DNA from: Pseudomonadota bacterium
Lineage (GTDB): Bacteria > Pseudomonadota > Alphaproteobacteria > Rhodospirillales > 2-02-FULL-58-16
Reading direction: 5' to 3'
DNA length: 5,096 nt
NCBI GenBank assembly: GCA_022567015.1
Contig: JADFHR010000221.1
Location: 1 to 5,096 of the forward strand
A model generated the notes under the pieces. It ran no database searches, had not been told where the DNA came from, and was given only the letters and a program-made list of their open reading frames with translations. The stretch's first letter is position 1; every line of letters starts with the position of its first letter. Of the stretch, positions 1 to 5,096 are shown piece by piece. The translations under genes were made by a program, and so were the position numbers.

Positions 1-33
1 CCCTCCGACGGGCCGCATACGCGACCGCAACGG

Positions 34-127
34 CGGCTTACCAAGGCTTTCGGACGGCGTCGCGCACGCTTCGCGATGCCCCGCATCGCCACAGCGCACG
101 CTCCTGGCCGAAAGCCTTGGTAAGCCG
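34..127. repeat. 20-bp perfect inverted repeat with 54-nt loop
   Basis: Positions 34-53 are the exact reverse complement of 108-127 (20 of 20 bases). The 54 bases between them contain a second perfect hairpin, 7-bp arms at 73-79 (GCGATGC) and 83-89 (GCATCGC) around a CCC loop, and a 9-base direct repeat GCGCACGCT at 62-70 and 94-102. The right arm is the beginning of the first 58-bp tandem unit, and the left arm also matches the second unit (166-185) with one mismatch. The shape recalls REP/BIME-type or MITE-like intergenic elements of bacteria. No T-tract follows, so a factor-independent terminator is unlikely. Whether it is dispersed in the genome cannot be seen from one window. Confidence 0.75.
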
Positions 128-221
128 GCTCGTCGGGTCATGATCAGTGACCCTTGGTATTAGGGCCGAAAACCTTGGTAAGCCGGCTCGTCGGGTCATG
201 ATCAGCGCCCCTTGGTATAAG
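106..221. repeat. Two tandem copies of a 58-bp repeat unit
   Basis: The units are 106-163 and 164-221, directly abutting. By direct comparison they differ at four positions (114/172, 148/206, 150/208, 161/219), so 54 of 58 bases agree. Each unit starts GGCCGAAA, contains CCTTGGTA twice, has the overlapping palindromes TCATGA and TGATCA in the middle, and ends in GGTATTAG (unit 1) or GGTATAAG (unit 2). In unit 1 the bases flanking the palindrome can form a 6-bp hairpin (135-140 with 148-153), but two of the four differences break it in unit 2, so that hairpin is not conserved. High similarity suggests recent duplication or gene conversion. Confidence 0.85.
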
Positions 222-232
222 CATATATTAAC
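212..232 (+). promoter_or_regulatory. Possible -10 region in an A+T-rich patch
   Basis: The 21 bases starting TTGGTATAAGCATATATTAA are strikingly A+T-rich in otherwise G+C-rich DNA. They contain two -10-like hexamers, TATAAG (216-221) and TATATT (224-229). A start site a few bases downstream would leave a leader of about 50 bases before the ATG at 291. I see no good -35 hexamer at 16-18 bases from either, so the call rests on base composition and position only; an activator-dependent or alternative-sigma promoter is possible. TATAAG is the last six bases of the second repeat unit, so the repeat may contribute the promoter. Confidence 0.3.
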
Positions 233-290
233 GGTTCGCGCCGAAGATCGACGACAGGGTGACCCGAAGCAGAAAACGGGCGGATTGACC

Positions 291-1541
291 ATGGCCGTTT
301 CCAGTGCCCTCGTGGAAGTGCCCAGGGCGGCGGGCGCGGAGAGCGCCCTGGCGGATCGTCTTCGGGTCATTCAGGGAAACCGGGCCGGATCCTATGCCGT
401 TCACCTTCACCTGTCCGAGCTGCGGCGGGACAACCGCAAGCCGGAATTCATCCGTATAGCGGCGCTCACCTTCGAAACCCTGGTCAACCGCTACGAAGCC
501 ACCCTGTTCGTGCTTGCCAATTCCGATCTGGCGCTGCTGTGCCGGGACGTGCCGGTCGATGCCATTGACCAGGCCATCTCCAGGACGCGCAGCCTGTTCA
601 ACGAGGATCCGCTGACCGCCGGTGCCGGGGACACCCTCGAGGATCGTTTCACCACCTGGTACGATCTTTCCCGGGGGGAGGATTATTCCGCTTTCCGTGC
701 CGTAGCCGAGGATCTGGCGGACGCGGCGGCGAAGCGGACGCCAATGCCGGCCGGGCGCCGAATGGCGGGGGCGCATGAGACCCTGGCGGGCACGCCGCTG
801 ACGCCCGGCCATTTGGCCACCATCGGCGTGAAGCTGCAGGGGATACCCCTTGGCGACTTGATCCGCCGGCAATCGGCGATCGAGGTTCACGCCGGCGGCA
901 AAGGGGAAGTGGTGTTCGAGGAGCATTACATCTCCATCGCCGATCTGCAAAAGCGGGTCGCCCCGGAGGTCAACCTTTTGGGCAACCGCTGGCTGTTCCA
1001 GTACCTGACCGAGACCCTGGACCGGCGGATGCTGACCGTGCTTGCGGGCACGGACTTCGCCGACCTGGACGGTGCCATCAGCGTCAACCTCAACATCAGC
1101 ACCGTCCTTTCGCCGAGTTTCCGGAACCTGCACCGCACCCTGGGCCACAACGCGTCCCAGGTCGTGGTCGAGATGCAGGTCGTCGATATCTTCGCCGACA
1201 TGGGGGCCTTCACCCATGCCCGGGACTCATTGCGCGATCACGGCTACCGGGTCCTCATCGACGGCCTGACGCCGCTTTCGCTTCGGTTTTTCGATCCCCT
1301 TTCCCTGGCCGCCGATTTCGTGAAAATCGGCTGGAGCCCGGACCTTCATGGCGGCCTGTCCGACGACATGGAAATGGATTTGCGCGATATGGTGGATCAT
1401 GCCGGCAGGGACAGCGTAATCCTCGCCCGCGTCGACTGCGAAGAAGCCGTCGAATGGGGGCTGGGCGTCGGCATCAGCCGGTTTCAGGGCCACTTCATAG
1501 ACAAGCTTGTGGACGCCATGTCCGCCAAGGGGATCATCTGA
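291..1541 (+). CDS. Degenerate GGDEF-like/EAL-like protein, paralog 1
   Basis: This is a 416-residue soluble protein with no signal peptide or membrane segment. Residues ~35-145 look like a GGDEF-type fold in which ANSDL (76-80) sits where GGDEF would be. A linker (~146-185) leads to an EAL-like domain (~190-410). In the EAL part, EEH (210-212) stands for E-A-L. The metal-binding Asn is kept in SVNLN (Asn266), and the Glu of the ExTE motif remains (Glu294), but its second Glu is Val297. DDFGTG has become DGLTP (324-328), Lys345 is kept but its partner Asp is Gly347, and the late FQG (398-400) is kept. I infer an inactive phosphodiesterase acting as sensor or scaffold. The domain reading is by eye. 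ATG 291 is preferred because the alternatives GTG 147 and ATG 198 lie inside the 58-bp repeats; the ribosome site (GGGCGG, 278-283) is weak. A paralog follows after 47 bases, probably in the same operon. Confidence 0.8.
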   Translation: MAVSSALVEVPRAAGAESALADRLRVIQGNRAGSYAVHLHLSELRRDNRKPEFIRIAALTFETLVNRYEATLFVLANSDLALLCRDVPVDAIDQAISRTRSLFNEDPLTAGAGDTLEDRFTTWYDLSRGEDYSAFRAVAEDLADAAAKRTPMPAGRRMAGAHETLAGTPLTPGHLATIGVKLQGIPLGDLIRRQSAIEVHAGGKGEVVFEEHYISIADLQKRVAPEVNLLGNRWLFQYLTETLDRRMLTVLAGTDFADLDGAISVNLNISTVLSPSFRNLHRTLGHNASQVVVEMQVVDIFADMGAFTHARDSLRDHGYRVLIDGLTPLSLRFFDPLSLAADFVKIGWSPDLHGGLSDDMEMDLRDMVDHAGRDSVILARVDCEEAVEWGLGVGISRFQGHFIDKLVDAMSAKGII

Positions 1542-1588
1542 CGGGCGGGGGGCCGTCCAGCCCCCGGTCACGAGTACTCATGTAGCCT
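1542..1588 (+). other. 47-bp spacer between the paralogs with GC-rich hairpin
   Basis: A 6-bp stem can form between 1548-1553 (GGGGGC) and 1560-1565 (GCCCCC) with a 6-base loop. No T-run follows, so I do not read it as a terminator. No clear Shine-Dalgarno sequence precedes the ATG at 1589. A TAG at 1583-1585, in frame with the second gene, shows that gene cannot start further upstream. The short gap supports co-transcription of the two paralogs. Confidence 0.45.
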
Positions 1589-2902
1589 ATGGTGTCGTTC
1601 CAGGAATCCCAGAATCGGCTGCCCAGCCAGGAAAACCTGTTTTTGGATTACGTCCACCGCCTCGAGAGGCACAAGGAGGGGCGCCGGGCCGTTCACATCC
1701 ATCTTTCGGGTCTCCGGCCGTTCAACCGCCGCCGCCAACACATCCGCACCGCCGCCAACAGTTTCGAGACCCTGATCAAGGAGGTGATGGGGCAGCTCTT
1801 CGTTCTCAAAGGCTCGGACCTTGTCTTCATCTACAAGGGGGAGACGCAGCCCCGGGTGGAGACCGCGGTCCAGCAGGTGCGCTTCCTGTTCAGCGACGAC
1901 CCGCTTCTGGAAGAGGAAACCGACGGCCGGAATTTCGCCACCTGGTACCATGTGGAAACGGATTTCGGCGAAATCCTGCATCTGGCCCAGGGGCTGGTCA
2001 ACGTGGAACAGGGGCGGCCGGGCGAGGGCGACAACCGGCCGGACGCCCGGACATCGCTGAAAGCCAGACAGGACCAGGGCAAGCCCTTGACGCCGGAGAT
2101 GCTGGGCCGGGTCGAGGCGGCCCTCGAGCGCGCCGACCTTTCCAACCTGGTGCGTCGACAGGGCATCTGCCGCGTCGACGGACACATGGTGCCCGAGGCG
2201 GTGTTCAGCGAGCTGTTCATCTCGATCCGGGATTTGCGCGAAACGTTGCTGCCCGGGGTCAACCTGCTGTCCAACCGGTGGCTGTTCCGGCACCTGACCA
2301 ATACCCTGGACAGGCGCATGCTGGCCATGCTTTCCAGAACCGACGCCATCACCGTCTCCGGCGAAATCAGCGTCAATCTCAACGTCTCCACGCTCTTGTC
2401 CCCGGAGTTCACGGCCTTCGACCAAAGCATCACCGCCAGCCGGCGCGGCATGATGATCATCGAGGTGCAGGAGATGGATATTTTCTCCGATCTCAACGCC
2501 TATCTCTTTGCCCGTGAATTCGTGCAGGAAAAGGGGTATCGCGTTTGTCTCGACGGCCTCACCCACCACACCATGTCCATGATCGACCGCGAACGCCTGG
2601 GCGCCGACCTGGTCAAACTGCTTTGGCATCCCGAGTTGGTGGACGGCGGCGAGGAGATGCACGAGGAAATCCGCGCCATGGTCGCTCTCTCCGGTGAGTC
2701 GCGGGTCGTCCTGTGCCGCGTCGAGGACCGCGAAGCGGTCGACTTCGGCCACGCGGTGGGGATTACGCTTTTCCAGGGGCGCTACATCGAGAGCCTCATC
2801 GCCGAGAACAACCGCAGGCGCGAGCTCCTGCGGCGGAAAGGCGGGTCGAACACATCTATTGACGGCCGTCCCCGAACCGCGGTGATCGGGCGCCCACATT
2901 AA
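1589..2902 (+). CDS. Degenerate GGDEF-like/EAL-like protein, paralog 2
   Basis: This 437-residue soluble protein is a clear paralog of the gene just upstream. Residues 34-78 match residues 36-80 of the first protein at 25 of 45 positions, and 222-274 match 225-277 at 35 of 53. The order is the same: a GGDEF-like N-terminal half with KGSDL (74-78) in the motif position, a polar linker (~140-165), then an EAL-like domain (~185-405). Here E-A-L reads SEL (207-209), so the first Glu is lost. Asn263 in SVNLN, Glu292 and Glu295 of the ExTE region, Lys343 and FQG (395-397) remain; DDFGTG is DGLTH (322-326) and the Asp after Lys343 is Leu345. A catalytically inactive c-di-GMP-related protein is my inference. 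An Arg-rich tail (NNRRRELLRRK, 407-417, then about 20 residues) is absent from paralog 1. The start is the first ATG after an in-frame TAG; GTG 1592 is a minor alternative. Confidence 0.8.
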   Translation: MVSFQESQNRLPSQENLFLDYVHRLERHKEGRRAVHIHLSGLRPFNRRRQHIRTAANSFETLIKEVMGQLFVLKGSDLVFIYKGETQPRVETAVQQVRFLFSDDPLLEEETDGRNFATWYHVETDFGEILHLAQGLVNVEQGRPGEGDNRPDARTSLKARQDQGKPLTPEMLGRVEAALERADLSNLVRRQGICRVDGHMVPEAVFSELFISIRDLRETLLPGVNLLSNRWLFRHLTNTLDRRMLAMLSRTDAITVSGEISVNLNVSTLLSPEFTAFDQSITASRRGMMIIEVQEMDIFSDLNAYLFAREFVQEKGYRVCLDGLTHHTMSMIDRERLGADLVKLLWHPELVDGGEEMHEEIRAMVALSGESRVVLCRVEDREAVDFGHAVGITLFQGRYIESLIAENNRRRELLRRKGGSNTSIDGRPRTAVIGRPH

Positions 2903-3057
2903 CGCCCCCTCATTGCCCCGGATTCTGTTAAATTCCCCGTACCATACCCGTTCCATAGTCGATGCCAAGGGAGTGTTCGCTTGCATCGTTCCGCTTTGTC
3001 CTGGTCTGCTTCGGCCGCCCCGCCATCGGCGGTCCCGGCCCCGGCTGAATACCGTCC
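2903..3057 (+). other. 155-bp intergenic region with leader hairpin
   Basis: This gap separates the paralog pair from the exporter genes. It contains a two-part hairpin: an outer stem of 3013-3017 (GGCCG) with 3036-3040 (CGGCC), and an inner stem of 3020-3024 (CCGCC) with 3028-3032 (GGCGG) around ATC. The hairpin ends 17 bases before the ATG at 3058. There is a somewhat A+T-richer patch around 2919-2960 that could hold a promoter, but no pair of hexamers with normal spacing is convincing. I see no hairpin followed by T-run that would end the upstream transcript, and no good Shine-Dalgarno sequence before 3058. Confidence 0.4.
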
Positions 3058-3864
3058 ATGACCGGATCTTCAGGCTCCCCCGTCGCCACCGTCGACAATC
3101 TGACCAAGCGCTTCGGCGAGGTCACCGCCCTCGATTCCATCGGCTTCTCGGTCGCCGAAGGCTCGATCACGGCGCTGCTCGGCGGCAACGGCGCCGGCAA
3201 GACGACGACCCTTGCCATCCTGCTTGGATTGCTCCTGCCGACCTCGGGGTCGGTCACGGTCTTCGGCGAAGACATGCTGCGGCACCGCTACCGGGTGCTG
3301 CCGCGCATGAACTTCTCGTCGCCCTACGTGGACCTTCCCAAGCGCCTGAGCGTGGTCGAGAACCTGACCGTTTACGCCCATCTCTACGGACTCGACCACA
3401 TCCCCGAGCGCGTGGCGGGGGTGGCCCGGGACATGGGGATCTCGCCGTTTCTCGACCGCCCCACGGGCACCCTGTCGGCGGGCCAGAACACCCGGGTAGC
3501 GCTGGCCAAGGCCCTGTTGAACGAACCCAGGCTGCTGCTCGTGGACGAGCCCACGGCGTCCCTCGATCCCGACACCGCCGACTGGGTGCGCGGCTACCTG
3601 GAAAGCTACCGGCGGCGGACGGGGGCGACCATTCTGCTGGCCTCGCACAACATGGCCGAGGTGGAACGCCTGTGCGACCACGTGGTGATGCTGCACGAAG
3701 GGAAAATCGTCGATCGCGGATCGCCGGCGGATCTGATTACCCGTTACGGCCGCCACACCCTGGAGGAAGTGTTCCTGGACATCGTCCGCCACCGAAGGAG
3801 CGCCGGGAATCGCCGCGCCGCCGGGGACGGCAAGGACGGAAACGTCCTGCCGGTGGCCCGGTGA
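3058..3864 (+). CDS. ABC-2-type exporter ATP-binding protein
   Basis: This 268-residue cytoplasmic ATPase should drive the membrane permease encoded just downstream (COG1131-type family). Motifs in order are a probable A-loop aromatic Phe19, Walker A GGNGAGKTT (42-50), signature LSAGQ (139-143), Walker B LLLVDEP (159-165) with catalytic Glu164, D-loop SLDP (168-171) and the switch His197 in ASHNM. The C-terminal HTLEEVFLDIV is typical of ABC-2 exporter ATPases and is followed by a polar, basic tail of about 25 residues. The Q-loop is odd: where these ATPases normally have a Gln, the sequence reads RMNFSSPYVDLP (83-94) with no Gln. All other catalytic motifs are intact, so I still expect ATP hydrolysis. 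An in-frame TGA at 3046-3048 makes ATG 3058 the earliest start. The substrate cannot be told from the sequence. Confidence 0.93.
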   Translation: MTGSSGSPVATVDNLTKRFGEVTALDSIGFSVAEGSITALLGGNGAGKTTTLAILLGLLLPTSGSVTVFGEDMLRHRYRVLPRMNFSSPYVDLPKRLSVVENLTVYAHLYGLDHIPERVAGVARDMGISPFLDRPTGTLSAGQNTRVALAKALLNEPRLLLVDEPTASLDPDTADWVRGYLESYRRRTGATILLASHNMAEVERLCDHVVMLHEGKIVDRGSPADLITRYGRHTLEEVFLDIVRHRRSAGNRRAAGDGKDGNVLPVAR

Positions 3865-4691
3865 GGGCGGCCCGCGACATCCACGCGCCGGCGGTCCTGT
3901 TCTCGTGGCAGCGCATAGGCGCCATGATCCTCAGGAATCTCTATGTCCTGCGCCGCTCGTGGCCGCGGATTCTCGAGCTCGCCTACTGGCCCATGATGCA
4001 GATGCTGCTGTGGGGGTTCATCACCACCTTCTTCGTCCAGCACAGCTCCTGGGTGGCCCAGGCGGCCGGCGTCCTGATCAGCGCGGTGCTGCTGTGGGAC
4101 GTCCTGTTCCGGGCGAACCTGGGCGTATCGCTGCCCTTCACCGAGGAGATGTGGGCGCGCAACCTGGGCCAGCTGTTCGTCAGCCCGCTCCGCGTTCACG
4201 AGATGGTGGCCTCGCTGTTGATCATGAGCTTCATCCGCACCCTGATCAGCGTCACCCCGGCGGCGCTCCTGGCCCTGCCCCTTTACGACGTCTGGGTGTT
4301 CAAGCTGGGGCCGCCGCTGATCACATTCTTCGCCAACCTTCTGGTCATGGGCTGGTCCGTGGGCCTGGTGGCGTCCGCCCTGGTGCTGCGCTACGGCCTG
4401 GGCGCGGAGAGCCTGTGCTGGCTCGGCATCTTTCTCTTTGCGCCCCTGAGCGGCATCTACTATCCCATCGATTCGCTTCCCGGCTGGCTCCAGCCGCTCG
4501 CCTGGGCGCTGCCGTCGGCCCACGTGTTCGAGGGCATGCGCTCGGTGCTGTTCGACGGTGTCTTCCGGGTCGACCTTTTCCTCGGCGCGGTGGCGTTGAA
4601 CGTGCTCTATCTGGCGCTCGCCTGCGCCTTCTTCCTGTACATGGCCCATGTGGCGCGCCAGCGCGGCCTGCTTATGCAGCAGGGCGAGTGA
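3861..4691 (+). CDS. ABC-2-type exporter permease
   Basis: This 276-residue inner-membrane protein should form the transport channel with the preceding ATPase. About six hydrophobic segments are visible, near residues 39-58, 65-83, 115-140, 150-176, 184-200 and 239-260. A basic amphipathic N-terminus (RNLYVLRRSWPR, 25-36) comes before the first. The ABC-2 permease hallmark lies in the last third: YYPIDSLPGWL (200-210) followed by LPSAHVFEGMR (217-227). Length and topology fit COG0842-type permeases. The GTG at 3861 overlaps the ATPase stop in a GTGA arrangement, which suggests coupled translation. ATG 3924 is an alternative that would drop 21 residues; neither start has a strong ribosome site. 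The open frame continues far upstream of 3861, but that part overlaps the ATPase gene out of frame and is not coding. The transported substrate (lipid, polysaccharide, drug or other) is unknown. Confidence 0.9.
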   Translation: MRAARDIHAPAVLFSWQRIGAMILRNLYVLRRSWPRILELAYWPMMQMLLWGFITTFFVQHSSWVAQAAGVLISAVLLWDVLFRANLGVSLPFTEEMWARNLGQLFVSPLRVHEMVASLLIMSFIRTLISVTPAALLALPLYDVWVFKLGPPLITFFANLLVMGWSVGLVASALVLRYGLGAESLCWLGIFLFAPLSGIYYPIDSLPGWLQPLAWALPSAHVFEGMRSVLFDGVFRVDLFLGAVALNVLYLALACAFFLYMAHVARQRGLLMQQGE

Positions 4692-4692
4692 G

Positions 4693-4699
4693 AAAGGGA
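4693..4699 (+). promoter_or_regulatory. Ribosome binding site of the phosphatase gene
   Basis: AAAGGGA lies 7 bases before the ATG at 4707, within the 15-base gap after the permease stop. It is the clearest Shine-Dalgarno-like sequence in the window and supports this start codon. Confidence 0.5.
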
Positions 4700-4706
4700 C
4701 GGGCCG

Positions 4707-5096
4707 ATGACCGGCGTGACGCGGTGGTGGTGGGTGCGCCATGCACCCGTGGTCGGGAACGGAGGCCGCATCCACGGCCAGGACGACGTTCCCTGCGACA
4801 CCTCGGACACGCGGGCGTTGCAGGCCCTGGCGGCGTCCCTGCCCGCCGACGCGGTGTGGGTGACCAGCCGCCTGGCGCGCGCCGTGGACACGGCGAAGGC
4901 GATCACCGCCGCCGGCGTGCCGGCGCGGCTGTCCATCGTCGAAAGGGACCTGGCGGAACAGAACTTCGGCCAGTGGCAGGGACTGCGGTGGAAAGACATC
5001 GAGGCCGCCGACGATCCCGCGTATGAGGCATATTGGCGCGCGCCGGCGCTGAACGCGCCGCCGGGGGGCGAAAGTTTCGCCGACCTTGCCCGGCGG
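4707..5096 (+). CDS. Histidine phosphatase family protein (3' end cut off)
   Basis: The frame is open from ATG 4707 to the window edge, giving the first 130 residues. It belongs to the histidine phosphatase (phosphoglycerate-mutase-like) superfamily, whose members form a phospho-histidine during phosphoryl transfer. The catalytic motif is VRHAP (10-14), with His12 as the expected nucleophile and Ala13 in place of the commoner Gly. Further family marks are GQDDVP (24-29), TSRLARAVDTA (53-63, second phosphate-binding Arg58) and LAEQNFGQWQGL (82-93), with Glu84 the likely acid/base. GGES (120-123) is also typical. The second catalytic His lies beyond the window. The pattern fits the broad group that includes alpha-ribazole phosphatase (CobC), but nothing here proves a cobalamin role, so I give no symbol. 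It follows the permease after 15 bases and is probably co-transcribed with the exporter. Confidence 0.88.
   Translation, partial: MTGVTRWWWVRHAPVVGNGGRIHGQDDVPCDTSDTRALQALAASLPADAVWVTSRLARAVDTAKAITAAGVPARLSIVERDLAEQNFGQWQGLRWKDIEAADDPAYEAYWRAPALNAPPGGESFADLARR

Larger units (their letters stand above)
1..290. other. Non-coding upstream region with composite repeat
   Basis: No convincing gene lies here. A forward frame is open from the window edge to a TAA at 121-123, but its translation is basic, low in complexity and made largely of the inverted-repeat sequence, so I do not call it coding. The stretch holds an inverted repeat (34-127), two tandem 58-bp units (106-221), an A+T-rich possible promoter (about 212-232) and a leader of roughly 50 bases before the ATG at 291. 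The octamer CCTTGGTA occurs four times (115-122, 152-159, 173-180, 210-217) and once inverted (39-46). The octamer spacing alternates 37, 21, 37 bases. Confidence 0.7.

Noticed and set aside
1..123. Open forward frame from the window edge to a TAA, possible end of an upstream gene
   Set aside because: Its translation is Arg/Ala-rich without motifs and consists largely of the inverted-repeat element; more likely non-coding.
135..153. Hairpin formed by GGGTCA and TGACCC in the first repeat unit
   Set aside because: The second unit breaks two of the six pairs without compensation, so there is no support for selection on that structure.
106..221. CRISPR-like array
   Set aside because: The two 58-bp units abut with no spacers and there are no cas genes nearby; this is a plain tandem duplication.
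1548..1565. Possible terminator between the paralogs
   Set aside because: Only a 6-bp stem and no following T-run; the next gene starts 24 bases later.
1507..2517. Long forward open frame across the end of paralog 1 and most of paralog 2
   Set aside because: Its translation is Pro/Gly/Arg-rich without recognisable motifs, and it overlaps two genes with clear paralogy in another frame; it is a shadow of G+C-rich coding sequence.
1568..2986. Long minus-strand open frame opposite paralog 2
   Set aside because: Low-complexity His/Gln/Gly/Arg-rich product antisense to a well-supported gene; typical mirror frame in G+C-rich DNA.
2913..3860. Upstream extension of the permease frame through the ATPase gene
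   Set aside because: This part lies out of frame inside a gene with intact ABC motifs. The permease similarity begins only around 3861, where GTG overlaps the ATPase stop.
3744..4775. Minus-strand open frame opposite the permease
   Set aside because: The product is His/Gln/Arg-rich with no domain, while the + strand encodes a clear ABC-2 permease.

Overview
The window is G+C-rich DNA with dense, short-gap gene packing on the + strand only. Protein style (degenerate c-di-GMP-type domains, a COG1131/COG0842-type ABC-2 exporter, a histidine phosphatase beginning WWWVRHAPV) suggests an alphaproteobacterium, probably Rhodospirillales-like. That placement is an impression from sequence style, not a database result.

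Layout. Positions 1-290 contain no convincing gene. They hold a composite repeat: a 20-bp perfect inverted repeat (34-53 with 108-127), running into two tandem copies of a 58-bp unit (106-163 and 164-221), then an A+T-rich patch that may carry a promoter. Two tandem paralogous genes follow (291-1541 and 1589-2902). Each encodes a soluble protein of about 420-440 residues that I read as a degenerate GGDEF-like domain followed by a degenerate EAL-like domain. Most of the metal- and substrate-binding residues of EAL phosphodiesterases are gone, but the surrounding fold motifs remain and are strongly shared by the two. After a 155-base gap comes a second, tightly packed gene group: an ABC ATPase (3058-3864), an ABC-2 membrane permease overlapping it by 4 bases (3861-4691), and 15 bases later a histidine-phosphatase-family gene (4707 onward) that runs off the window end.

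How the genes may work together. The ATPase and permease should form one ABC-2-type exporter of unknown substrate. The phosphatase is probably co-transcribed with it; a functional link is not shown. The two EAL-like paralogs look like a co-expressed pair of non-catalytic proteins, possibly c-di-GMP sensors or protein-interaction scaffolds. They need not be related to the exporter, since the 155-base gap could separate two transcription units.

The points most worth a second look are the tandem pair of apparently inactive GGDEF/EAL-like proteins, the lack of the usual Q-loop glutamine in the ABC ATPase, and the composite repeat beside the first gene.
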